From NCBI GenBank assembly GCA_964643485.1, contig CAZXRA010000288.1, positions 1-34,880 of the forward strand: DNA of 34,880 bases, written 5' to 3'. Shown in pieces: positions 8,272 to 15,344 of this stretch. This DNA comes from Iamia sp964643485. GTDB taxonomy: Bacteria > Actinomycetota > Acidimicrobiia > Acidimicrobiales > Iamiaceae. A program made the position numbers and the translations under genes. The notes below the pieces were generated by a model. That model had not been told where the DNA came from, ran no database searches, and was given only the letters and a program-made list of their open reading frames with translations. Each line of letters begins with the position of its first letter. The stretch's first letter is position 1.

Positions 8272-8401
8272 GAGAGCTCTTCTGTTTGGACCAGTGCTTC
8301 CGAGTTGGCGACGCCAGTCATGGCTCGGGGCTGAGGAGTCGGGTAGCTCCCTGACCATTGGTGACGTTTCACGGGGCCAAGGATTTGTTGCAGATCCGAA
8401 G

Positions 8402-8429
8402 CCGCCCTCACCGTTGGGGATGAGGGCGG
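8402..8429 (-). terminator. Hairpin downstream of the acyl-CoA synthetase gene
   Basis: A perfect 9-bp stem, CCGCCCTCA (8402-8410) with TGAGGGCGG (8421-8429), and a 10-base loop, 22 bases past the synthetase stop. No long U-run follows; only a short CTTCGG stretch. Confidence 0.5.
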
Positions 8430-8451
8430 ATGGTCGGAGGAAGATTCGGGC

Positions 8452-9993
8452 TCAGATGGAGCGGCCGGCGGCCTCCCAGTACTCGTCCTTGAGCAGGCGC
8501 TTGTAGAGCTTGCCGGTGGGGTGGCGGGGCAGCTCGGGGCGGAAGTCGACGCTGCGGGGGCACTTCACGTCGGCCAGCTGCTCCCGGCAGTAGGCGATCA
8601 GCTCCCGTTCCAGCTCGGGCCCGGCGTCGGCCATGTCGAGGGGCTGGACGACGGCCTTCACCTCTTCGCCGAAGTCCTCGTTGGGCACGCCGAAGACGGC
8701 CACGTCGGCCACCTTGGGGTGCAGGGCCAGGACGTTCTCGGCCTCCTGCGGGTACACGTTCACGCCGCCGGTGATGATCATGTACGCCTTGCGGTCGGTG
8801 AGGTAGAGGAAGCCGTCCTCGTCGAGGCGGCCCACATCACCCAGGGTCGACCAGCCCTTGGGGTGACGGGAGGCTGCCGTCTTCTCCGGGTCGTTGTGGT
8901 ACTCGAAGGCGGTGGCGCTCTCGAACCAGACGGTGCCGGGCTCGCCCACGGGCAGCTCGTTGCCGTCGTCGTCGGTGATGTGGAGCGGGCCGAGGATGTT
9001 CTGCCCGACGGTGCCCGGGTGGGCCAGCCACGACTCGCTGTTGCAGTAGACGAAGCCGTTGCCCTCGGTGCCGGCGTAGTACTCGTGGACGACGGGACCG
9101 AACCACTCGATGATGCGCCGCTTCACCTCCACCGGACAGGGGGCGGCGGCGTGCACCATCATCTGCATGGACGACACGTCGTGGCGGGTGCGCTCCTCCT
9201 CCGGCAGCTTCAGCATGCGGATGAACATGGTCGGCACCCACTGGCTGTGGGTGATCCTGTGCTTCTCGATGAGGGCCAGCGCCTCGGCCGGGTCGAAGTG
9301 CTCCATGACGACGGTGGTGCCGCCCACCCGCTGCACGCACATGGTGAAGCGCAGCGGGGCGGCGTGGTACAGCGGCGCCGGGTTGAGGTAGGTCATGTCG
9401 GGCCCGTAGCCGAGGAGCCCCTCGCACAGGAGGCTGAGGGCGGGCTTGGTGCCCAGCGGCGCCCCGGGCAGGGGGAGCTGCACGCCCTTGGGCCGGCCGG
9501 TGGTGCCCGAGCTGTAGAGCATGTCGACGCCCTCCTGGGCGTCGGGGTCGCGCTCGGTCGACGCCGAGGCCACGGCGTCCTCGTAGGACGTGAAGCCGTC
9601 GATCGTGCCATCGAGCATGAGGCGGGTGGTGACGCCGGGCGTGTCGGCCGCCGTGGCCGCCGCCACCTCGGCCTGGGCGTGGGAGGCGATGAAGGCCTTG
9701 GCCCCGCAGTCGTCGACGATGTAGCTCAGCTCGCCCGCCGTCAGCCGGGTGGACGTGGCCGTGTAGGAGAGACCGGCGTAGTGGCAGCCCCAGGCCACCT
9801 CCAGGAACCGGATCTGGTTCTCGAGGCAGAAGGCGACGTGGTCACCGACCTCGAGGCCCGCCGACCGCAGCAGGTTGGCCAGCCGGGTGGCCCTCTCGTC
9901 CAGCTCGGCGTAGGTGAGCGTCTCACCCGACCCGGCCATGATCACGGCCAGCTTGTCGGGATCGGTCTGGGCGAAGGCCCCGGGGAACGACAT
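8452..9993 (-). CDS. Fatty-acyl-CoA synthetase / AMP-forming ligase
   Basis: ANL-superfamily adenylating enzyme of 513 aa. It activates a carboxylic acid as acyl-AMP and passes it to CoA. Seen: P-loop LYSSGTTGRPKG (159-170), the YYAGTEGNGF motif (A5-like), the hinge block STLGDVGRLDEDGFLYLTDR, the GGVNVYPQEAENVL segment and the C-terminal catalytic Lys region HPTGKLYKRLL. The wording resembles FadD or bile-acid-CoA-ligase-like proteins rather than acetyl-CoA synthetase. Chain length is not readable. It ends shortly after the catalytic Lys, as normal. A 29-base gap separates it from the HAD gene upstream. Confidence 0.88.
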   Translation of the reverse strand: MSFPGAFAQTDPDKLAVIMAGSGETLTYAELDERATRLANLLRSAGLEVGDHVAFCLENQIRFLEVAWGCHYAGLSYTATSTRLTAGELSYIVDDCGAKAFIASHAQAEVAAATAADTPGVTTRLMLDGTIDGFTSYEDAVASASTERDPDAQEGVDMLYSSGTTGRPKGVQLPLPGAPLGTKPALSLLCEGLLGYGPDMTYLNPAPLYHAAPLRFTMCVQRVGGTTVVMEHFDPAEALALIEKHRITHSQWVPTMFIRMLKLPEEERTRHDVSSMQMMVHAAAPCPVEVKRRIIEWFGPVVHEYYAGTEGNGFVYCNSESWLAHPGTVGQNILGPLHITDDDGNELPVGEPGTVWFESATAFEYHNDPEKTAASRHPKGWSTLGDVGRLDEDGFLYLTDRKAYMIITGGVNVYPQEAENVLALHPKVADVAVFGVPNEDFGEEVKAVVQPLDMADAGPELERELIAYCREQLADVKCPRSVDFRPELPRHPTGKLYKRLLKDEYWEAAGRSI

Positions 9994-10022
9994 GGGGGGG
10001 CAACCTAGCGAAGGCCAGGTGG

Positions 10023-10865
10023 TCAGGGGGTTGCGAGGACGTGGCGCTCCAGCCAGGCCGCCACCCCGTCCTCGGCGTTGGTACCGGTGACGTCGTCAGC
10101 CGCGGTGATCACGCTGGGGTGGGCGTCGCCCATGGCCACGCCGGTGCCGGCCCAGGCCAGCATGGGCAGGTCGTTGCGGGCGTCGCCGAAGGCCACGACG
10201 GCCTCCGGGGCGATGCCCCGCTGCTCGCACTGGAGGGCCAGGGTGGTGGCCTTGTCCACCCCGGGGGCCGACACCTCGATGAGGTGGAGGGCGCCGCTGG
10301 CCGTGACCACGGCGATGTCGCCCACGGCCTCGGTGGCCCCGTCGATGTGGGCGTCGCCGGACAGGCCGGGCACGCTCATCAGGATCTTGGCCGTCGGCCG
10401 GTGCACCAGCTCCTCGGCCGGGGCGACGCATTCGGCGAGCAGGGCCCGGGGCACTTGGGCCGCCCAGGCCTCCTCCATGCCCACTCCGTCGGGGTACTCG
10501 ACGGCGATCATGCCCTCGGGGTGGAGCCGGCGCAGGCGGGCCACCACCTCGGCGGCCACGTCGGGGGCGAGGCAGCGCTCGGCCACGACGTCACCGGTCT
10601 CCAGGTCGACGACGAGGGCGCCGTTGGAGCAGATGGACAGCCCGGGGCCCAGGTCGACGGCGGTGACCCAGCGGGGCGGGCGGCCGGTGACGGTGACCAC
10701 CTCGACGCCGGCGTCCCGCAGTCGATCGAGGGCGGTCCGGGTGCGATCGCTGATCCGGCCGAGGTCGACGGGGTCGTCGGACCCGGTCCGGCGGGGCGGC
10801 GGCGGGACGAGCAGCGTGCCGTCCAGGTCCGACGCCACCAGGGCGACAGGGCCGAGGCCAGTCAC
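10023..10865 (-). CDS. HAD-superfamily (Cof-type, IIB) phosphatase
   Basis: A 280-aa HAD hydrolase. Motif I is DLDGTL with nucleophile Asp13 and general acid Asp15; motif II is VVTVTGRP; the motif III Lys is in PTAKILMS; motif IV is VVAFGDARNDLPMLAWAG. The sequence between motifs II and III, including VDKATTLALQCEQRG, is a type IIB cap and matches Cof proteins, which dephosphorylate sugar phosphates or flavin and thiamine precursors. The substrate cannot be given. The first 12 residues before the motif suggest the GTG start is right. A copy of the 47-bp palindromic repeat lies just upstream, separating it from the alpha-toroid gene. Confidence 0.85.
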   Translation of the reverse strand: MTGLGPVALVASDLDGTLLVPPPPRRTGSDDPVDLGRISDRTRTALDRLRDAGVEVVTVTGRPPRWVTAVDLGPGLSICSNGALVVDLETGDVVAERCLAPDVAAEVVARLRRLHPEGMIAVEYPDGVGMEEAWAAQVPRALLAECVAPAEELVHRPTAKILMSVPGLSGDAHIDGATEAVGDIAVVTASGALHLIEVSAPGVDKATTLALQCEQRGIAPEAVVAFGDARNDLPMLAWAGTGVAMGDAHPSVITAADDVTGTNAEDGVAAWLERHVLATP

Positions 10866-10884
10866 CGTCGCCGTCCGATCGACG

Positions 10885-10931
10885 TTCTTGCGCCGAGATG
10901 TCGCTCAGGAAGCGATGCTCGGGCGCAAGAA
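10885..10931. repeat. 47-bp palindromic intergenic repeat, copy 1
   Basis: Imperfect palindrome: TTCTTGCGCC on the left arm and GGGCGCAAGAA on the right, with an inner TCGCT/AGCGA stem around a 5-base loop. Copy 2 is at 19214-19260 with the same 47-base length and 36/47 identity. It lies 14 bases past the stop of the toroid gene. No T-run flanks it on either strand, so a REP-like element is as likely as a terminator. Confidence 0.75.
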
Positions 10932-10944
10932 CGGGTGAGCGGGC

Positions 10945-11988
10945 TCACGCCGGGACGGACAACACGGGGAGGAGGGCGTCGTGGTCGACGAAGAGGGCGG
11001 CGGCCGGGCTGCACCCGCCGAGGGCGTCGGCCGCGAGGACGACCGTGGCCGCTGTATAGGTCGACTGCTCCCCGCCGGGGAAGTGGACGACCTCGGGGTA
11101 GACGGTGCCCGTCCAGTACCGGCCGTCGGGCTCGCGGTGCTGCTGGGCCCAGGCGAACAGGGTGGTGGCCATGTCCCGGTCGCCCACGGCCAGGTAGGCC
11201 ATGGCGCACTCGCACGTTTCGGCCACGGTCACCCACGGCCGGTCCGATACGCAGCGCACGCCGTAGCCATCCATCACGAAGGCGGCGGCCCGGTGGGCCA
11301 GGCGCTCCCGGCCGGCGTCGCCGAGGACGGCCCCACCGAGCACCGGGTAGTACCAGTCCATGGCCCAGCGGTGCTTGGGGGCGAAGGCGTCGGGCTCGGT
11401 CTGGATGACGTGGGCCAGGCGGCTGGCGGCCGCCATCCAGTGGGGCCGCTCGTGGCCCAGCTCGGTGGCCAGGGCGGCGGCGCAACGCAGGCTGTGGCAG
11501 ATGCTGGACGACCCGGTGAGGAGGGCGAAGCTCCACGGCGTGCCGTCGGCGTGGCGGGCCCAGAGGATCTCGCCCCGCTCGGTCTGCAGGTCGAGGACGA
11601 AGGCGATGGCCGCGTCCACGACCGGCCACAGGGCCTCGATGAAGCCCCGGTCCTTGGTGAGCAGCCAGTGGTGCCACACGCCGGTGGCGACGTAGGCGAT
11701 GACGTTGGCATCGAGCTTGTCCTGCTCCACCCCGTCGGCCAGGTAGTACTGGTGCCACGACCCGTCGGGGCGCTGGAGGTCGACGAGCCACTGGTAGGCC
11801 CGCTCGGCCTCGGCCCGGCGCCCGCCCAGGTCGAGGGCCATGGCCGCCTCGACGTGGTTCCACGGGTCGGCGTGGCCGCCGGGGAACCAGGGGACCATGC
11901 CGTTGGGCAGCTGCCACTCGGCGATGGCGTCGACGGTCTCCTGCACCTGGGCCGCGGAGACGAGGCCCGGGACCTCGGGGGTGCTCAC
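10945..11988 (-). CDS. Alpha/alpha-toroid (prenyltransferase/squalene-cyclase-like) protein
   Basis: A 347-aa protein rich in Trp, His and Ala with QW-like repeats: EWQLPNGMVPW (24-34), YQWLVDLQRPDGSW (65-78), LDLQTERGEILW and FAWAQQHREPDGRYW. Such repeats build alpha/alpha barrels as in squalene cyclases, prenyltransferase subunits and some glycosidases. The DxDD motif of squalene-hopene cyclases is not visible and the protein is half their length, so cyclase activity is doubtful. Its GTG overlaps the methyltransferase stop as GTGA, and that gene lies two bases after the glycosyltransferase, so the three form one unit. A role in a glycolipid or polysaccharide is inference. Confidence 0.6.
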   Translation of the reverse strand: MSTPEVPGLVSAAQVQETVDAIAEWQLPNGMVPWFPGGHADPWNHVEAAMALDLGGRRAEAERAYQWLVDLQRPDGSWHQYYLADGVEQDKLDANVIAYVATGVWHHWLLTKDRGFIEALWPVVDAAIAFVLDLQTERGEILWARHADGTPWSFALLTGSSSICHSLRCAAALATELGHERPHWMAAASRLAHVIQTEPDAFAPKHRWAMDWYYPVLGGAVLGDAGRERLAHRAAAFVMDGYGVRCVSDRPWVTVAETCECAMAYLAVGDRDMATTLFAWAQQHREPDGRYWTGTVYPEVVHFPGGEQSTYTAATVVLAADALGGCSPAAALFVDHDALLPVLSVPA

Positions 11989-12764
11989 CGGCGCACCCCC
12001 TCACGGGCGACATCGTCGGCCGCGGTGGGGAGGCGGTGGCGGGACGTGGCCCGGGCGTAGACCACGAGGCTCTTGCCCAGGACGGGGTTGAGGGCCCGCT
12101 CGGTCCACCGGGTGAGCTTGGGCGCCTTGGCGATGTCCCAGACGAGGAGCTGGTGGTACGCCCGCACCAGCGGGTGCCCGTCGTTGGTGGGGCCCACCGC
12201 GCACTTCAGCCACCAGTACGGGGAGTGGAGAGCGTGGGCGTGGTGGCTGTCGCCGGGGTGGAAGCCGGTGAGGCGCATCTTCCGCCGCAGCTCGGGCTCG
12301 CCGAAGATGCGCACGTGGCCGCCCTCGACGAAGGGGGCGTGGTACTCCTCGGAGAGCCACCAGCACACCTTCTCGGGGAGCCAGGTGGGCACGGTGGCGG
12401 CCAGGATGCCGTCGGGCTTGAGCACTCGGCGCAGCTCCCGCAGGGCAGCCACGTCGTCGGGGATGTGCTCCAGCACCTCGGAGCAGATGATGCGGTCGAA
12501 GGTGGCGTCGGGGAAGGGCAGCCGGGTGCCGTCGCCGTTGACCGCGGCCCCGAGCGCGTCGGGCCGGGTGCCGGCCTCTCCCGCCTCGGTCATGGCCTGG
12601 AAGATGGAGCGGACCTGGGGCAGCTCCCCGAACCCGTAGTCGAGGGCCACGATGCGGGCGCCCCGTCGGAAGACCTCGTAGGCGTGGCGTCCCGCCCCGG
12701 CCCCCATGTCCAGCACCAGGTGTCCGGGCTCCAGCCGGAGCCGGTCGTAGTCGACGGTCAGCAT
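11985..12764 (-). CDS. Class I SAM-dependent methyltransferase
   Basis: A 259-aa methyltransferase. Motif I is LVLDMGAGAGRHAYEV (residues 16-31), the motif II acidic residue is in IVALDYGFGEL, and motifs post-I are LPFPDATFDRIICSEVLEHIPDD and LRRVLKPDGILAATVPTWLPE, the Methyltransf_11/UbiE style. The C-terminal half is unrelated, Trp/His-rich and may bind the acceptor. Start: ATG at 12762-12764, two bases after the stop of the glycosyltransferase gene; it places motif I at the usual distance from the N-terminus. The tail overlaps the toroid gene by four bases. Confidence 0.8.
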   Translation of the reverse strand: MLTVDYDRLRLEPGHLVLDMGAGAGRHAYEVFRRGARIVALDYGFGELPQVRSIFQAMTEAGEAGTRPDALGAAVNGDGTRLPFPDATFDRIICSEVLEHIPDDVAALRELRRVLKPDGILAATVPTWLPEKVCWWLSEEYHAPFVEGGHVRIFGEPELRRKMRLTGFHPGDSHHAHALHSPYWWLKCAVGPTNDGHPLVRAYHQLLVWDIAKAPKLTRWTERALNPVLGKSLVVYARATSRHRLPTAADDVAREGVRR

Positions 12765-12766
12765 GC

Positions 12767-14026
12767 TCAGTCCTCGGCCAGGCGGGCGCGGTATTGCTCG
12801 ACGGTGCGCTCGGCGGTGTGGCGCCAGCTCCACTGGGCCTTCACCCGCTCCCGGCCCCCGGCGCCGACGGCGGCGCGGGCGGCGGGGTGGTCGAGGGCCC
12901 AGGCGATCTTGGCCGCCAGGGCCTCGGAGTCGCCCGGGGGGACGAGGAAGGCCGTCTCACCGTCGGGGCCGACCACCTCGGGCAGGGCTCCGCCGGTGGT
13001 GGCGACGACGGGCACGCCGCACGACATGGCCTCGATGGCCGGCAGAGAGAAGCCCTCGTAGAGGGAGGGGACGACGGCCAGCGCGGCCACGCGGTAGAGC
13101 TCGACGATGCGCTGGTCGGGTACGCCGGTGACGAACTCGACGTGGTCGGTGAGGCCCAGCCGGTCGATGGCCTCGGCCGACTTGCCCCCCTCCTTCTTGC
13201 GTCCGATCACGGTGAGGTGCAGCTCGGGGCGCTCGACCCGCAGCTTGGCCAGGGCCTCCAGCAGGTAGGCCAGGCCCTTCATGGCCACGTCGGCCGACGC
13301 CGTGGTGATCAGGTGCCCGGGGCGGCGGGCCACCGAGGGGACGGGCTTGATCAGGTCGGGGTCGACGCCCACGGGCACCACGTGCATGCGCTCGCGGGGC
13401 ACCTTGTGGTCGCGGGCGATGTCCTCGAAGGAGTTCTCCGACACGGTGACCACCCGCTTCATCCGGCGGGCCACCTCGGTCTGCATCCGGGTGAAGGAGT
13501 ACCAGCGGGCCAGCGTGAGCTTCCTGTAGAGGCTCGAGGCGTGTTCGATCTCCAACCGGCGGTCGACGGTGATGGGGTGGTGGATGGTGGCCAGGACGGG
13601 GATGCGGGCCACCTTCTCCAGGGCGAGGATGCCGTAGCCCAGGCTCTGGTTGTCGTGCACCAGGTCGAACTCGTCGCGGCGGGCGGCGATGGCCTGGTAG
13701 GCCCGGAGGGAGAAGGCGAGAGGCTCGGGGAACTGCCCGAAGGAGAAGGCGGTGACCTCCACCAGGTCGGCCAGGCTCTTCAGCTCCCAGATCCCCGGCA
13801 TCCGCATGGGGAAGTGGTCGTTGTAGATGTCGAGGCTGTCGAGCTCGTGGAGGGGGACCCGCTCGTCGAGGACGGGGTGGGGCTGGCCCGAGAACACCTC
13901 GACGTGGTGGCCCAGGTCGACGAGGGCCTTGGCCAGGTGGCGGACGTAGATCCCCTGGCCGCCGACGTGGGGCTTGCCCCGGTACGTGAGCAGGGCGATC
14001 CGCAGCGGTCGGTCGTCGCGGGCCAT
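12767..14026 (-). CDS. Glycosyltransferase family 4 (GT-B fold)
   Basis: A 419-aa GT-B retaining glycosyltransferase. Seen: the N-terminal RIALLTYRGKPHVGGQGIYVRHLAKAL with the glycine-rich acceptor loop (residues 9-35), LATIHHPITVDRR, and the C-terminal nucleotide-sugar domain with VPVGVDPDLIKP, LTVIGRKKEGG and the EX7E motif SLYEGFSLPAIEAMSCG (Glu324, Glu332). It moves a sugar from a nucleotide donor to an unknown acceptor, perhaps a lipid. The ATG at 14024-14026 is preferred over an in-frame TTG at 14063-14065, since the latter sits inside a perfect 16-bp palindrome that looks like an operator. It leads the toroid trio. Confidence 0.85.
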   Translation of the reverse strand: MARDDRPLRIALLTYRGKPHVGGQGIYVRHLAKALVDLGHHVEVFSGQPHPVLDERVPLHELDSLDIYNDHFPMRMPGIWELKSLADLVEVTAFSFGQFPEPLAFSLRAYQAIAARRDEFDLVHDNQSLGYGILALEKVARIPVLATIHHPITVDRRLEIEHASSLYRKLTLARWYSFTRMQTEVARRMKRVVTVSENSFEDIARDHKVPRERMHVVPVGVDPDLIKPVPSVARRPGHLITTASADVAMKGLAYLLEALAKLRVERPELHLTVIGRKKEGGKSAEAIDRLGLTDHVEFVTGVPDQRIVELYRVAALAVVPSLYEGFSLPAIEAMSCGVPVVATTGGALPEVVGPDGETAFLVPPGDSEALAAKIAWALDHPAARAAVGAGGRERVKAQWSWRHTAERTVEQYRARLAED

Positions 14027-14049
14027 GAGGGGGGAAGCCTTCCCTGGAA

Positions 14050-14065
14050 TTGACCGCTCGGTCAA
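14050..14065. promoter_or_regulatory. Perfect 16-bp palindrome, TetR-type operator candidate
   Basis: TTGACCGCTCGGTCAA: 7-bp arms around a 2-bp centre, 24 bases upstream of the glycosyltransferase ATG. The size and ACCG/CGGT core resemble operators of TetR-family repressors. No TetR gene is in the window. Confidence 0.55.
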
Positions 14066-14084
14066 ACACGGGGGGTGAGGGGGT

Positions 14085-15344
14085 TCAGCCGATCAGACGG
14101 CCCACGCAGTAGATGACCAGGCCGGCCAGCCCGCCGACCACGGTGCCGTTGATCCGGATGAACTGGAGGTCCCGTCCGACCTGGAGCTCGATGCGCCGGG
14201 TGGCCTCGGTGGCGTCCCACCGGGCGACGGTGGTGGCGATGACCTCGCCGACCTCCCCCTTGGAGCGCTCGACCACCTCCACCGCGGTGGCGGCGATCCA
14301 GGCGTCCACCCGGGCCTGGAGGGTGGGATCGTCCCGCAGGCGGGCCCCGAGACCCTGGACGGCCTCGACCAGGCGGCGGCGCAGGTCGGAGTCGGGGTCG
14401 TCGGCCCGTTCCAGGAGGCCCCGCTTCAGGTCGGCCCACATGGTGGACGACCACTCCCGGACGGCGGGGTGGTCGATGAGCTCCTCCTTGAGGGCGTCGG
14501 CCCGGGCCCGCATGGCCGGCGACCGGGCCAGCTGGTCGGCGAGGGTCCGCACCTTCTCGTCGAGCGTGCCTCGCATCTCGTGCTGCGGGTCGTCGGCCAC
14601 CTCCCGCAGGAAGCGCTGCACGCCGGTGTGGACCCGGGTGAAGATGCGGTCGTCCACCCGGTCGGGCACCCACCACGGGGTCTCCCGCTCCAGCCGGGCC
14701 CGCAGCACGTCCTCGTTCTCGCCCACCGCCTCGGCCACCTTGCGGAGCAGGACGGTGAGCACCTCTTGGTGCCGCCCGTCGGCCACGGCCAGGTCGAGGC
14801 CCCGGGCCAGCAGGGGACCGGCCTCCACGGCGCGGAGCCGCTCGCCGACGGCGGTCTCCAGGCTCTCCTGCACGTCCTCGTCCCGCAGGGTGTCGAGGGT
14901 GGAGCGCAGGACACCGGCGGCCTGGTCGCCGAGCCGGGCCGCGTTCTCGGGCTCGGCCATCCACGCCCCGAGCCGGGCGGCCAGCGAGATGCCGACGAGC
15001 CGCTCCTCGACCACGGCCCGGGTGAGGAAGTTCTGCTGGACGAAGGTGCCCAGGCCCCGGCCGATGTCGTCCTTGCGGTTGGGGATGATGGCGGTGTGGG
15101 GGATGGGGATCCCGAGGGGGTGGCGGAACAGGGCGGTCACCGCGAACCAGTCGGCGATGGCACCGACCATGGCCGCCTCGGCCGTGGCCCGCACGAACCC
15201 GAGCCAGGGCTGCGACTCCTCCAGGATGCGGGTGACGACGAAGACGGCCGTGGCCGCCAGCAGCAGGCCGGTGGCCGTGCGCTTCATCCGGGCCAGGTCG
15301 GCGGCCCGCCGAGCCTCGTCGGCGGCGGGGATGGCCGAGGTCAC
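14085..15344 (-). CDS. DUF445 family membrane-anchored protein
   Basis: A 419-aa protein of the DUF445 family, whose function is unknown. Seen: an N-terminal membrane segment (MKRTATGLLLAATAVFVVTRIL), the conserved block AEAAMVGAIADWFAVTALFRHPLG and IPIPHTAIIPNRKDDIGRGLG, then long charged helices likely to form a coiled coil outside the membrane, and a C-terminal hydrophobic helix (INGTVVGGLAGLVIYCVGRLI). The GTG at 15342-15344 overlaps the Lnt stop by four bases and is preceded by GGGGAGG, which sets the start. It is co-transcribed with the Lnt homologue, hinting at an envelope role. Confidence 0.85.
   Translation of the reverse strand: MTSAIPAADEARRAADLARMKRTATGLLLAATAVFVVTRILEESQPWLGFVRATAEAAMVGAIADWFAVTALFRHPLGIPIPHTAIIPNRKDDIGRGLGTFVQQNFLTRAVVEERLVGISLAARLGAWMAEPENAARLGDQAAGVLRSTLDTLRDEDVQESLETAVGERLRAVEAGPLLARGLDLAVADGRHQEVLTVLLRKVAEAVGENEDVLRARLERETPWWVPDRVDDRIFTRVHTGVQRFLREVADDPQHEMRGTLDEKVRTLADQLARSPAMRARADALKEELIDHPAVREWSSTMWADLKRGLLERADDPDSDLRRRLVEAVQGLGARLRDDPTLQARVDAWIAATAVEVVERSKGEVGEVIATTVARWDATEATRRIELQVGRDLQFIRINGTVVGGLAGLVIYCVGRLIG

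Noticed and set aside
8294..8506. Small rightward frame of 70 codons before the acyl-CoA synthetase end
   Set aside because: It crosses the terminator hairpin and overlaps the synthetase's end; no ribosome site or similarity.
13190..13208. Third match to the 47-bp repeat arm (TTCTTGCGTCCGATCA)
   Set aside because: It lies inside the glycosyltransferase coding IGRKKEGG and has no second arm, so it is coincidence.
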